Part shown: positions 35,853-44,793 of the stretch, piece by piece
Position numbering within the stretch: position 1 is the first letter of the stretch
Layout: each line of letters starts with the position of its first letter
Assembly: GCA_963699525.1 (NCBI GenBank)
Contig: CAVOUI010000007.1
Coordinates: forward strand, 186,001 to 250,000
Direction: 5' to 3'
Source of the DNA: SG8-41 sp963699525
Lineage (GTDB): Bacteria; Pseudomonadota; Gammaproteobacteria; Burkholderiales; SG8-41
Length of the DNA: 64,000 nucleotides
The notes under the pieces: generated by a model
Databases searched by the model: none
What the model was told of the DNA's origin: nothing
The model's input: the letters and a program-made list of their open reading frames with translations, nothing else
Position numbers and translations under genes: made by a program

Positions 35853-36825
35853 CTATTTGGCGAGCCCGAGATCGGCCATGACCGCGCGGGTCGCGGCGAA
35901 CTCCTCGTCGAGATAGCGGCTGAAGTCCCGGCCCTGCAGGAAAAGACGCGACATGTTGGTGCCGTCGAGCTCCCGGTTCCATTCCTCGGTGCTCGCCATA
36001 CGCGCAAGCGCGTTGTCCCAATAAGCAATCTGCGCCGCGCTCATCCCCTTGGGTCCGAAGATCGCGCGCCAGTTGGCGATGCCGCTCGCGCTGATTCCCT
36101 GCTCGCGCATCGTCGGCACCTGCGCGAGCGGGCCCGCGGCGCGCTCGGCCGCGGCGATGGCGAGGATGCGCGTCTGCCCGGCCTGGACCTGGGGCAGCGC
36201 CGCGCTCGCCGAGGACACGACCGCCTGGATGTGGCCGCCGACGACCGCCATGTTCGACTCGGCGTTGGTCTTGAACACGACGGTGCGCAGCTTCCGGGGA
36301 TCGATGCCCGCGGAGCGCACCGCCTGCGACAGCGCGAGGTGATTCGGCCCGCCGCGGCTCACCATGCCGAAGGCGACCGCTCCCGGATCGGCCTTGAGCC
36401 GCTCGATGAGATCGCGCAGGGTGCGTATCGGCGAATCAGCCGCCACCGTGATCACGGTATGGTCCACCACCAGGCACGCGAGGGGCGTCAGGTCCGTGTA
36501 GCCGAGCGGGGTCAGGCCCGCGAGCTGGTTGGTGAACACCGTCGCCGTCGCGTAGAGCAGGTAATGCGGGATCGGGCGTTTTCTGGGTCAGGTAGACAAC
36601 GGCGAGACTCTGGTTTCCGCCCGCCTTGTTCAGGACGACCATCGGCGTCGGCACGAGCTTCCCGTCCTGGAGCACCCGCTGCATAAGGCGCGAGATCTGG
36701 TCGTTGATCCCCCCGGCCGCGGTCGGCACGATGATTTCCACCGGCTTCTCGGGACGCCACGCCGGCTGCCCGGCCGCCGCGCCCGCCATCAAGAACAGGC
36801 ACGCGCACAACATCGCGCGGCGCAT
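35853..36825 (-). CDS. Bug/TctC-family solute receptor (divergent), one apparent frameshift
   Basis: Restored length is 323 residues. Signal peptide AMLCACLFLMAGAAAGQ, then VPTAAGGINDQISRLMQ and VVLNKAGGNQSLAVVYL, a divergent variant (NKAGG in place of the usual DNRPGA). After removing one base from GGG 36568-36570 it continues PHYLLYATATVFTNQ, VVFKTNAESNMAVVGGH and VMADLGLAK. The loops differ clearly from the VPYKG type, which places it in a separate Bug subgroup. It begins 2 bases after the dehalogenase stop. Confidence 0.85.
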
Positions 36826-36827
36826 GC

Positions 36828-37532
36828 TCACGCCCCCAGAGCGCCCGCCAGCTCTATGAAATCCCGCACCTCGAGGTCCGGCCGGTGTGGCGACTCCTCG
36901 TACGGCAGGCGGTAGCGATTCACGTAAGCGCCGCGGTAGCCGCAAGCCCGGGCACCCATGATGTCGAAGGAATGCGCGGCAACCATCATGATCTGGCCGG
37001 GCTCCAGGCCGAGCACGGTGGCCCCGGTGCGATACACCGCCGGGTGCGGCTTGAACACCCCCGCCCTCTGCACCGAGATGAGGGCATCGAATCCGAACCG
37101 CATGCGTTCCTTCTCGAGATGCTCGAGGTAGGCCTGTTCGCCGTTCGATAACGCGACGAGCTTGAAGCGACGCTTCAGCCGGCGCAATCCCTCGGCGCAG
37201 TCGGCATGCGGCGAGAGCTCCTGCCACGCCTGCATGACCCCCGTCACTTCCTGCTCCGTGAACGAGATGCCGTTCAGCCGCAGGCAGTACAGGAGTGCTC
37301 TGCGGCAGGCTTCGAGATACCCGCAGTGGCCGAGCATCAGGAGGCTGTCCTGGTACTGCTCGATCCTCTGCCGCGAGCGCCACTGGTCCCAGAACGACTC
37401 CGCGCTCACCGCTGCGCCCTTGCCCTGCAGAAAACGGCGCGTCGGCGGCGTGATGCTGCCGGTCAGGTCGAGCACCGTCCCGAAAATGTCGAACGCGAGC
37501 GTGGTGACGCCGGCCAGCGGTCGTTCGCTCAC
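36828..37532 (-). CDS. haloacid dehalogenase, type II
   Basis: A 234-residue HAD hydrolase. The nucleophile lies in AFDIFGTVLD (Asp15), motif II in ALSNGEQA and the motif III Lys in VFKPHPAVYR; MMVAAHSFDIMGARACGYRGA is the L-2-haloacid dehalogenase signature in which the His-Ser-Asp region positions the second acid. Type II enzymes hydrolyse L-2-haloacids to D-2-hydroxyacids, but some act on phosphate esters. The start is GTG 37532, 7 bases after the amidohydrolase stop; the stop is 2 bases before the Bug start, so the three are an operon. Confidence 0.88.
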   Translation of the reverse strand: MSERPLAGVTTLAFDIFGTVLDLTGSITPPTRRFLQGKGAAVSAESFWDQWRSRQRIEQYQDSLLMLGHCGYLEACRRALLYCLRLNGISFTEQEVTGVMQAWQELSPHADCAEGLRRLKRRFKLVALSNGEQAYLEHLEKERMRFGFDALISVQRAGVFKPHPAVYRTGATVLGLEPGQIMMVAAHSFDIMGARACGYRGAYVNRYRLPYEESPHRPDLEVRDFIELAGALGA

Positions 37533-37539
37533 TCGCCTG

Positions 37540-38784
37540 TCACCCGGCGATCGCTACGGCGCGTTTTCCCGCCACCCGGGTGGTCTTGCCCGCGGCCGCC
37601 GCCCGGTCCGCCTTCTGGAAGTCGGCCTCGGTGAACCCGTAAACGTGCGCGCCCCCCATCATGATCTTCGCGGCGGTGTCGCGCGAACAGCCCTTGAGCA
37701 GGTTGCTCGAAACGTTCGGGAAGTTGGAATCGAAGTGCGGATAGTCGGTGGAGACGCACATCCGGTCGGCGCCGATCAGGCTGGCGGTGGCCTCGATCTC
37801 CGGCTCGCTGCCCTCGACCGCGGCCCAGCAGTTGCGCCGGAAGTACTCCTTCGGGGTCAGGGTCAGATAGGGGGCGTGCGAGTCGCGATACTGGGGATAG
37901 TCCCACTCGATGCGCGACAGGAGCCCGGGCACCCAGGAGTTCTGGCATTCGAGGAACGCCACCCGCAACTTGGGATGGAACTCGAACACGCCGCCGATCA
38001 TCATCGCGATCAGCGCCTGCTGCATCTCGATCCAGTGGGCGGCCACGTGGCGGTAGAAGCGGTTCTCGCCGTAGAGCTCGATCATGTGGGAGTAGAGGGC
38101 GCTCACGCCTTCGTGGAATCCCCACGTCACGTTCAGCTCCTCGTGGATGCTGTAGAGCGGGTCCCAGTAGTTCGAGTGCCAGTAATGGCCGTTCAACAGG
38201 TTCGGCCGGATGAAGGACCCGACCGCGCCGAGCTCCCGCACACAGCGCACCAGCTCTTTGCAGGCGAGGTGCACGTCGTGCATGGGCAGCATCGCCACGA
38301 ACTTCAGGCGTTCGGGGCTGTACTGGCAGAACTCGTGGATCCAGTCGTTGTACGCCTGGCAGATGGCGAGCGAGAGCCGCGGATCGATGCCGTGGCGGGC
38401 GAGAAGCCCGAGGCCCATCGTGGGATAGAGCACGGCGATATCCACCCCTTCCATCTCCATGCCCATGACCTGGGCTTCGGCGTTGTAGTCGCGCTCGATC
38501 GCGAAGTCGAGCCGGTCCGTCTCCTGGAGCCGGGAGCCCGCGATCGGCTGAGTTTGCTTGGTCGGGCCGGACTTGCGCCGCTTGCGGTATTGCTGCAGGT
38601 CCGCGTCCGAGGTCGTTTGACCGTCGATGAGGACCAGGCCCGACGTGCCGCGATTGGGACGGCCGTCGGCGCCGATCCGCACGCTGACGCGGTCCTTGAA
38701 TTTCGGATCGAGATACCGCTCGAAGAGATCCGGCGGTTCCATGACGTGCATATCGGAGTCGACGAACCGGAGATTGTCTTTCAT
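37540..38784 (-). CDS. amidohydrolase family 2 metal-dependent hydrolase or decarboxylase
   Basis: A 414-residue TIM-barrel enzyme of the amidohydrolase-2 group (ACMSD-like decarboxylases and hydrolases). The start FVDSDMHVMEPPDLFERYL gives the metal-binding DxHxxE-like motif; HEGVSALYSHM, VAFLECQNSWVPGLL and the C-terminal CVSTDYPHFDSNFP, with the last catalytic Asp, are typical. Members of this length with this opening act in degradation of aromatic acids. The ATG at 38784 has GGGGGAGG upstream and opens the run down to the Bug at 25711; the 75-base gap to the YciI gene may hold a promoter. Confidence 0.9.
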   Translation of the reverse strand: MKDNLRFVDSDMHVMEPPDLFERYLDPKFKDRVSVRIGADGRPNRGTSGLVLIDGQTTSDADLQQYRKRRKSGPTKQTQPIAGSRLQETDRLDFAIERDYNAEAQVMGMEMEGVDIAVLYPTMGLGLLARHGIDPRLSLAICQAYNDWIHEFCQYSPERLKFVAMLPMHDVHLACKELVRCVRELGAVGSFIRPNLLNGHYWHSNYWDPLYSIHEELNVTWGFHEGVSALYSHMIELYGENRFYRHVAAHWIEMQQALIAMMIGGVFEFHPKLRVAFLECQNSWVPGLLSRIEWDYPQYRDSHAPYLTLTPKEYFRRNCWAAVEGSEPEIEATASLIGADRMCVSTDYPHFDSNFPNVSSNLLKGCSRDTAAKIMMGGAHVYGFTEADFQKADRAAAAGKTTRVAGKRAVAIAG

Positions 38785-38859
38785 CGGAGCCTCCCCCCTG
38801 TGAAAGTGTCTATGAAACCGGTGCGAGTACCGTATGCCGCCCCGGAGGTCGTGTCAATC

Positions 38860-39162
38860 TCACGCGCCTTCAGCGGCCTGGGGATTCCACTGCCCCTTGC
38901 GCATGCGCGTGATCGTCACTTTCGTGAACATGCCCGCTTTCTGGAACGGGTCCGCATCCACGAAAGCCCTGGCCTCGGCGCGGCTCCCCACGTTGACGAT
39001 CAGGAGGCTGCCGATGACTTCCCTGCCGTCGTCGGTCAGCGTCGCGCCGGAGAGGACCAATATGCCCTTCTGACTACGGAGATAGTCGAGATGCGCCTGC
39101 AGGCCCTGCTCGCGCTTTGCGGCGAAGTCCGGCCCGGCGATGCGCGTGATGGCCCAGAGCAT
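38860..39162 (-). CDS. YciI-like protein
   Basis: A 100-residue single-domain protein. It reads WAITRIAGPDFAAKREQGLQ, then HLDYLRSQKGILVLSGATL, and GSLLIVNVGSRAEARAFVDADPF, the standard YciI ferredoxin-like fold, with a likely active-site His (HLDYL) and Asp (FVDADPF). Family members resemble muconolactone isomerase and are thought to be small enzymes of ring-cleavage pathways. ATG 39162 is preferred to a codon 60 bases upstream because GGAG precedes it at good spacing and the length then matches the family. Confidence 0.88.
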   Translation of the reverse strand: MLWAITRIAGPDFAAKREQGLQAHLDYLRSQKGILVLSGATLTDDGREVIGSLLIVNVGSRAEARAFVDADPFQKAGMFTKVTITRMRKGQWNPQAAEGA

Positions 39163-39301
39163 GACGTTACTCCGGCACGCTGAGTTGATTCGGCTCGATC
39201 GGACACATTGGAACGTAGACAATACTACGGAATGCCTGCCTCCGCGGGGACTGCGGAACGGCTACACTGGTCGCAATTATTCACTGAAAACGGGAGCAAG
39301 C

Positions 39302-40288
39302 ATGGCTGACGCCAGAGTCGTCTTCATCCACGGGGTATCGCAGCGCGTCCTCGAGGCGATCGTCTCGCTCAATCCAAAGGGCTTCAGCACGACCGCGGTC
39401 GGCGGCAAGGCGCCGGAAGAGCAGCAGATCCAGGCCGTCACGGATGCCGACTTCATCATGTGGTTCAGCGCGCGGTTGAGCGAGCGGGTGCTGCGGTCGG
39501 CGAAGAAAGCCCGGCTGGTTCAGGGACTATCGGCGGGCTACGACAGCATCAACTTGAAGCTCCTGCGCGAACTCAAACTGCCGTGCTCCAACAACGGTGG
39601 AGCGAACTCCTGGGCGGTAGCCGACCACGCCGTGCTCGCGATGCTCACGCTCTACCGGCGTCTGATGGCGGCGGACCGGGCGGTGCGGGAAGGACGCTGG
39701 CGGGAAGCGATCGACGGCACCAACACTTTCGAGATGGCGAACAAGGTCGTGGGGGTGCTCGGATTCGGCAACATCGGGCAGAAGGTCGCGCGCCGGGTGC
39801 AGGCTTTCGATGCGACCGTCCAGTATTACGACAAATTTCCGCTTGCCGCCGAACGCGAGCGCGAGCTGAAGGTCAAGCGCGTGTCGCTGGAGGAGCTTTT
39901 CCGGACCTCCGACATCATCTCCTGCCACGCTCCCCTGACCGGAGACACGCGCCACGTCGTCAACCGCGAGCGCCTCGCCATGATGAAACCCTCGGCGGTG
40001 ATCATCAACACGAGCCGCGGCCCGGTCGTCGACGAGGCTGCGCTCACCGAGGCGTTGCAGCAGAAGCGCATCGCGGGCGCCGGCCTCGACGTATTCGAGA
40101 AGGAGCCGGTCGATCCGGCCAATCCCCTCCTCAAGCTGGAGAACGTGGTGCTCTCGCCCCACTCCGCCGGCACCACGTGGGACACCTGGTTCCGACGCGC
40201 CGATTTCGCCTACAAGAACATGAAGCGCGTGTGGGACGGGCAACCGCCCCAGTCGGTTGCCACCGACTACGACGCCGAGAACCCGTAG
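39302..40288 (+). CDS. NAD-dependent D-2-hydroxyacid dehydrogenase family protein
   Basis: A 328-residue dehydrogenase. The nucleotide-binding motif is GVLGFGNIGQKVARRV (Gly154-Gly159 core), and the catalytic triad is visible as Arg239 in NTSRG, Glu268 in DVFEKEP and His287 in SPHSAG. It interconverts a 2-keto acid and a D-2-hydroxyacid such as glyoxylate/glycolate or a phosphoglycerate. The ATG at 39302 was chosen because GGGAG stands before it and the upstream extension is not conserved in character. It is a single plus-strand gene between two minus-strand groups. Confidence 0.92.
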   Translation: MADARVVFIHGVSQRVLEAIVSLNPKGFSTTAVGGKAPEEQQIQAVTDADFIMWFSARLSERVLRSAKKARLVQGLSAGYDSINLKLLRELKLPCSNNGGANSWAVADHAVLAMLTLYRRLMAADRAVREGRWREAIDGTNTFEMANKVVGVLGFGNIGQKVARRVQAFDATVQYYDKFPLAAERERELKVKRVSLEELFRTSDIISCHAPLTGDTRHVVNRERLAMMKPSAVIINTSRGPVVDEAALTEALQQKRIAGAGLDVFEKEPVDPANPLLKLENVVLSPHSAGTTWDTWFRRADFAYKNMKRVWDGQPPQSVATDYDAENP

Positions 40289-40303
40289 AGCGTCGCCCGG
40301 CCC

Positions 40304-41326
40304 TCAGCAACCCGCGACGCACCGGCCCGTGCCGTCGAACTCCATGGTGCGCCCGCTGATGGCAAGGTGTGGCGTGACGTTTTTCAGTTCCTTGATGAGC
40401 GCAGCAGTACGCGAGGCAGGCCGCAACTTGCCGCCTTCGGTCACGGCCTCGTTCGGGTGCGAAAGAATCACCGACACGGGCTGCACGAGCTCGTTCATCG
40501 CGTAGGCGCCCGACATCACGGTCCCCGCGCTCGGCCCGAGATTCAGCAGCGCGAGGTTCGCCTTGTGGTACTCCTTCACCACCGTCTTCATCTCCGTGTG
40601 GATGCCGGTATCGCCCGTGAGGTAGGCGGTGAGCCCGTTGGTGAACTTGACGACATAGCCGGTGGGCGGACCGATGACGATGCTCGCGCCGTCGGGGCCC
40701 AGGTTTGCGCGCTGCGCCTCGGACAGCAGCGAGAGCGGCACGTTGTTCGCGTGCGAGGCGAATACGATGGTGATCTCGACGCCTTGCGACGCGCCGGCTG
40801 CCTTCGCGACAAACGCGCCGCCGAGATGCGTGTTCGAGCGGCACGACGCGGCAACCGGGACGCTGGTCACGCCGGCGGTCTGCGGACAAAATGTGATCGG
40901 CTTGCCGCCGGTGATCTTCTGAACTTTCGCGCCGACGAAGCTGCCCATGTCGGAGGTCATGACCAGCGCCGCCTTCTTCGCCGCCGCGACTTCGGCGGTC
41001 ATGGAATTCGGTCCGGCCGGAACCCTTTCGGAATTCGAGCACGCGCCGGCACCAGGCGCCTTCAGCTTCTGATCGCCGATGTGGTCCCCATGCACGTGGC
41101 TCAACAAGACAAGATGGATGTCGCCCAGGCGGGGGTCGTCGGCGCCGGTCAGGGTGTGGCCCACGTCGTAGAGGATCCGGACACCCGTCGGGTCCTCGAA
41201 CAGCGTCGCGCGGTCGTTTGCGCAGAGCTCGCCTTCGTGCGAGCCCAGCGGTGTGATCTTCACGTTTTGAGCGAGAGCCGTTGAGGCCGATAGAGCGATC
41301 GCGAGTGCAGCGCAGGCGGTCTTCAT
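40304..41326 (-). CDS. exported metallo-beta-lactamase-fold hydrolase
   Basis: A 340-residue protein with a cleaved signal peptide (ACAALAIALSASTALAQ). The metal motif is LSHVHGDHIGD; further ligands are probably in YLTGDTGIHTEMK, and SVILSHPNEAVTEGGK is close to the C-terminus. The fold fits the UlaG-like branch of MBL hydrolases. It would act in the periplasm, unusual for that branch. ATG 41326 follows GAGGGAGAAGGA. It is convergent with the hydroxyacid dehydrogenase (15 bases apart). Substrate unknown. Confidence 0.87.
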   Translation of the reverse strand: MKTACAALAIALSASTALAQNVKITPLGSHEGELCANDRATLFEDPTGVRILYDVGHTLTGADDPRLGDIHLVLLSHVHGDHIGDQKLKAPGAGACSNSERVPAGPNSMTAEVAAAKKAALVMTSDMGSFVGAKVQKITGGKPITFCPQTAGVTSVPVAASCRSNTHLGGAFVAKAAGASQGVEITIVFASHANNVPLSLLSEAQRANLGPDGASIVIGPPTGYVVKFTNGLTAYLTGDTGIHTEMKTVVKEYHKANLALLNLGPSAGTVMSGAYAMNELVQPVSVILSHPNEAVTEGGKLRPASRTAALIKELKNVTPHLAISGRTMEFDGTGRCVAGC

Positions 41327-41391
41327 TTCCTTCTCCCTCGATTTGAAAAGTCTGGAAATCATGGCCAGATTCACTTCTCGATTCGCCGCCG

Positions 41392-42273
41392 TCAGAGCGG
41401 CACCGAGCCGTTCACCGTGACGCGATGCATCAGGCGGCGCTGGCTTTCGCCGTAGTCGCGCACAGCGAGGTGCTGGCAGGTGCAGTTGTCCCACATGAGC
41501 ACGTCGCCGACGCGCCACTTGTGCCGGTATTGGAACCTGGGATCGATCAGGTGCCGGTGCAGCTGGGCAATGAGCGGGAGCGCTTCCGCATCCGGCATGC
41601 CCTCGATGCCGGTGCATTCACCCTCCGTGACATAGATGCACTTGCGGCCGGTGACCGGGTGTGTGCGGAAGACCGGATGCGCGACGGGCGGCGTCTTGTC
41701 GAGATGCTCCCGCGTGATTTCGCGGGTCAATCCGACCGCCGCCTTGCGCGCGTTCATCTTGGCGAGGTAGCTGTGAATCGCGCGCTTTCCGGCCAGCCGC
41801 TTCTTGACGTCCGGCGCGAGCGCGTCGTACGCGGCGGCCGCGCTAGCGAATATCGTGTCGCCCAGGATCGACCCGTCGGCGGCGCGCGGAACCTCGACTG
41901 CATGGAGAATCGAGCAGCGCGGCGGACAGGCGTAGGCCGACATGTCCGTGTGCCAGGTCGTTCCCGCGTCGGCGAGCCCGATGTAGCGGCCGTTTTCCCG
42001 GATGTTCGAGACCAGCAGGACTTCGGGATGACCCGGCAGGCAGGCCTGCGTGTTGACGTTGATCTCCACCTCGCCGAAGCGGCGCGCGAAGGCGACCAGT
42101 TGCTCGACCGTGATCCGCTGGTCGCGGAAGAAGATCACCCCGTGGCGGTTGAATGCTTCCTCGATACGGAGGAACGTCACGGGTGCGAGGTCGCGCGCAA
42201 GGTCCACCCGGCTGACCTCGGCGCCCAGCGCCGCCCCGGTCGGCATGATGGTCACGCTTGCGAAAGTCCGCAC
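41392..42273 (-). CDS. TauD/TfdA-family Fe(II)/2-oxoglutarate dioxygenase
   Basis: A protein of about 293 residues. The facial triad is seen as His108 and Asp110 in TTWHTDMS and the distal His in DNCTCQHLAVRDY; Arg in QRRLMHRVTV binds 2-oxoglutarate. The N-terminal block TGAALGAEVSRVDLARDL is typical. Members hydroxylate sulphonates, aryloxyacetates or similar molecules. There is no ATG before the conserved block; GTG 42273, after GGGGCGGGGGG, is the best start, with ATG 42246 as alternative. It is divergent from a Bug gene, suggesting a shared substrate. Confidence 0.92.
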   Translation of the reverse strand: MRTFASVTIMPTGAALGAEVSRVDLARDLAPVTFLRIEEAFNRHGVIFFRDQRITVEQLVAFARRFGEVEINVNTQACLPGHPEVLLVSNIRENGRYIGLADAGTTWHTDMSAYACPPRCSILHAVEVPRAADGSILGDTIFASAAAAYDALAPDVKKRLAGKRAIHSYLAKMNARKAAVGLTREITREHLDKTPPVAHPVFRTHPVTGRKCIYVTEGECTGIEGMPDAEALPLIAQLHRHLIDPRFQYRHKWRVGDVLMWDNCTCQHLAVRDYGESQRRLMHRVTVNGSVPL

Positions 42274-42293
42274 GGCCCCCCGCCCCTCTGGAG

Positions 42294-42323
42294 TTGGACT
42301 CAGAGGTATTGTCGCACTACTAT
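42294..42323 (+). promoter_or_regulatory. possible promoter for the Bug pair at 42362
   Basis: TTGGAC (42294-42299) and TACTAT (42318-42323) with 18 bases between them, 38 bases upstream of the ATG. The -10 box is close to consensus, the -35 box is weak. It lies in the space between the TauD-like gene and the Bug genes. Confidence 0.35.
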
Positions 42324-42361
42324 CGGTTACCACGAACAAGAGCACCGGGGGAGGCAGCGCG

Positions 42362-43333
42362 ATGGGAAAGCTCGTCAGTCTGGTGGCCGCGGCGGGGGTT
42401 CTTGCTCTGGGCGCGCTGACCGCTTCTGCGCAGCATTACCCCACTCGGCCCGTCCGGTTCATCGCTCCCTTCCCGCCAGGCGGCGGCGTCGACGTCGTGG
42501 CGCGAACTGTCGGCGAGAAGCTCGGCGGGCGGCTCGGGCAGACGGTCGTCGTCGACAACCGGCCTGGCGCCGGGGCCACCCTCGGCACCTCGCTCGCGGC
42601 GAAAAGCACGCCCGACGGCTACACGCTCCTGGTCGCCCCAGTCATCGGCCTCGCGATTGCCCAAGGCTATTACCGCAAGCTCGACTACGACCTGCGCCGC
42701 AATTTCGAGCCGATCAGCAAGATCGGGTTCGGAACCGTCGTCATGGTGGTGCCGCCGAGCCTCGGGGTAAGCTCGGTGAAGGAATTGATCGCGCTCGCGA
42801 AAGCCAAGCCTGGGCAGCTGAGCTTCGCCTCCTCCGGCATCGGCGGACTGATCCATCTCACCGGCGAGCTGTTCAAGCAGATGGCTGGCGTGGATATCCT
42901 GCACGTGCCTTACAAGGGCACGACGCAGCTGCTGCCGGACCTGATCGACGGGAGGGTGTCGATGGCGATCGACAGCCTGCCGGCGCACATTCCCCACATC
43001 AAGGCTGGAAGGCTGCGGGGGCTTGGCGTTGCGCGCAAAACCCGGTCTGCCCAGCTGCCTGACGTGCCGACCATGAGCGAGGCCGGGGTGCCGGGCTTCG
43101 AATCGTATACGGACTACGCGCTGTACGCTCCCGCCGGCACGTCGAAGGCCATCGTCTTGCTCCTCAACCGGGAGACGATTGCGGTGCTGCAGCTGTCCGA
43201 CCTGCGCGCAAAGCTCGACGGCATCGGCATCGAGGTCGGCGGCAGCACGCCGGAAGCGCTGCGGACAGAAGTGGTCAGCGAAGTTGCCAAGTGGACCAAA
43301 GTCATCAAGGACGCGAACATCAAGCAGGAATAG
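42362..43333 (+). CDS. Bug/TctC-family solute receptor
   Basis: An intact 323-residue receptor. ATG 42362 follows GGGGGAGG; the leader is LVAAAGVLALGALTASAQ. Then APFPPGGGVDVVAR, VDNRPGAGATLG, PDGYTLLVA, VPYKGTTQLLPD and LPDVPTMSEAGVPGFES. It ends WTKVIKDANIKQE. It is the first gene of a tandem pair transcribed away from the TauD-like dioxygenase, so its ligand may be that enzyme's substrate. Confidence 0.96.
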   Translation: MGKLVSLVAAAGVLALGALTASAQHYPTRPVRFIAPFPPGGGVDVVARTVGEKLGGRLGQTVVVDNRPGAGATLGTSLAAKSTPDGYTLLVAPVIGLAIAQGYYRKLDYDLRRNFEPISKIGFGTVVMVVPPSLGVSSVKELIALAKAKPGQLSFASSGIGGLIHLTGELFKQMAGVDILHVPYKGTTQLLPDLIDGRVSMAIDSLPAHIPHIKAGRLRGLGVARKTRSAQLPDVPTMSEAGVPGFESYTDYALYAPAGTSKAIVLLLNRETIAVLQLSDLRAKLDGIGIEVGGSTPEALRTEVVSEVAKWTKVIKDANIKQE

Positions 43334-43365
43334 AATGATCCTGTGCCCAATGTGAGGAGGCCAAC

Positions 43366-44337
43366 ATGAAACGCGCGACCTGTCTGCTCCTGCTTTCGAT
43401 CCTGTCATGCGCCGCGTCGACGGGTGCCGCTGCGGACGCCGCGGCGAATTACCCCAGCCGGCCGATCCGTTTCATCGTGCCGTTCGTGCCCGGCGGTCCC
43501 AGCGACGTGATTTCGCGCCTGCTCGGCCAGAAGCTGACGGAAGACTGGGGCCAAACCGTCGTGATCGACAATCGCGGAAGCGCCGGAGGCGTCGTCGGCT
43601 TCGAGCTCGGAGCCCACGCTCCGGCGGACGGGTACACGCTGTTGCTCGCCAATGGCGCCGGAGTCACGATCAACCCGAGCGTGTATCTCAAGCTGCCGTA
43701 CGATCCCGAGCGCGACTTCCAGCCGATCACGCAGGTCACATCAGGCGCGTATTTCATGGTGATCTCGCCCTCGCTCCCCGCCAAGACCGTGAAGGAATAC
43801 ATCGCACTGGCCAAGGCCAAGCCGGGGAGCCTCAATTTCGCGGCGACCGGAACCAACAACCTGCTTGCGGCGGAGCAGTTCAACTACATGGCCGGCATCA
43901 AGACGGTCGCGGTGAATTACAAGGGTACCGGGCAGGCGGTCAGCGCGGTGCTGAGCGGCGAGGTGCAGAGCTTCATCGTCAGCCCGCTGATCGCCGTGCC
44001 GCAGGTCAAGGGGGGAAAGCTTCGAGCGATCGGCGTGACGGGACTCAAGCGCAGCCCCGCCCTTCCCGATGTGCCGACCATCGCGGAGACGTTACCGGGC
44101 TACGAGAACATCACGTGGCACAGCGTGCTGGTTCCCGCGAAAACGCCGAAGCCGATCGTCGCGAAGCTCTCCAAGGAGCTCATGAAGATCATCCGGCAGC
44201 CGGACGTCCACGAGCGCTTCACTTCGGTGGGCCTCGACCCCGTGGGCTCAACGCCGGAGGAGCTTGCCGCCCTGATCAAGAAGGAAGTCGTGATGTACGC
44301 GAAGCTGGCCAAGGAGATTGGCCTGAAGCCTCAATAG
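43366..44337 (+). CDS. Bug/TctC-family solute receptor
   Basis: An intact 323-residue receptor, 32 bases after the preceding one. ATG 43366 has GAGGAGG upstream; the leader is LLLLSILSCAASTGAAA. Pocket loops: VPFVPGGPSDVISR, IDNRGSAGGVVG, ADGYTLLLA and, in place of VPYKG, VNYKGTGQAVSA. It differs strongly from its neighbour, so the pair should recognise different ligands or the same ligand in different ways. Ends AKLAKEIGLKPQ. Confidence 0.95.
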   Translation: MKRATCLLLLSILSCAASTGAAADAAANYPSRPIRFIVPFVPGGPSDVISRLLGQKLTEDWGQTVVIDNRGSAGGVVGFELGAHAPADGYTLLLANGAGVTINPSVYLKLPYDPERDFQPITQVTSGAYFMVISPSLPAKTVKEYIALAKAKPGSLNFAATGTNNLLAAEQFNYMAGIKTVAVNYKGTGQAVSAVLSGEVQSFIVSPLIAVPQVKGGKLRAIGVTGLKRSPALPDVPTIAETLPGYENITWHSVLVPAKTPKPIVAKLSKELMKIIRQPDVHERFTSVGLDPVGSTPEELAALIKKEVVMYAKLAKEIGLKPQ

Positions 44338-44383
44338 CGCGTCCGCCGGAGCGTCCAGAGATGGTTGCCCGCGCGGATCTGCG

Positions 44384-44776
44384 ATGTTCAATTTGAAACG
44401 ACGAATACACGACACCGCCAGCGGCACGCCGACGTTTATCGCGCCTTCAGCCAGGATCGTCGGGGCCATCGCCGGGCAGGGCACCTTCGTATGCTGCGGC
44501 ACCATCGAGGGAGACTGCGACATCGACGGCTCCCTCACGCTCGCCCAGGGCGGCAAATGGAAGGGCACGATGAAAGCGAACCACATCATCGTCGGCGGCA
44601 TCGTCGAAGGCAACGTGGTCGCGCGGGAGCGGATCGAGATTGCTGCTACGGCACGCGTCGCCGGCAGCCTGACGGGAAAGTCGATCGCCGTGGCCGAGGG
44701 CGCCATCATCGATGGCGAAATCAACGTCACGAGCGGCGAACCACCCGTCAAGTTCCAGGAAAAGCGCCAGACCTAG
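44384..44776 (+). CDS. bactofilin (polymer-forming cytoskeletal protein)
   Basis: A 130-residue bactofilin. The central right-handed beta-helix is built from short repeats (GQGTFVCCGTIEGDCDIDG, IIVGGIVEGNVVARERI, AVAEGAIIDGEIN), flanked by short charged ends (MFNLKRRIHDTASG and FQEKRQT). Such proteins polymerise without nucleotides and organise cell shape, stalks or polar complexes. No LytM peptidase partner, common beside bactofilins, is adjacent. It is 46 bases after a Bug gene and may share its transcript. No strong ribosome site is visible. Confidence 0.9.
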   Translation: MFNLKRRIHDTASGTPTFIAPSARIVGAIAGQGTFVCCGTIEGDCDIDGSLTLAQGGKWKGTMKANHIIVGGIVEGNVVARERIEIAATARVAGSLTGKSIAVAEGAIIDGEINVTSGEPPVKFQEKRQT

Positions 44777-44793
44777 GCGTTCTTCGGCGCGTC

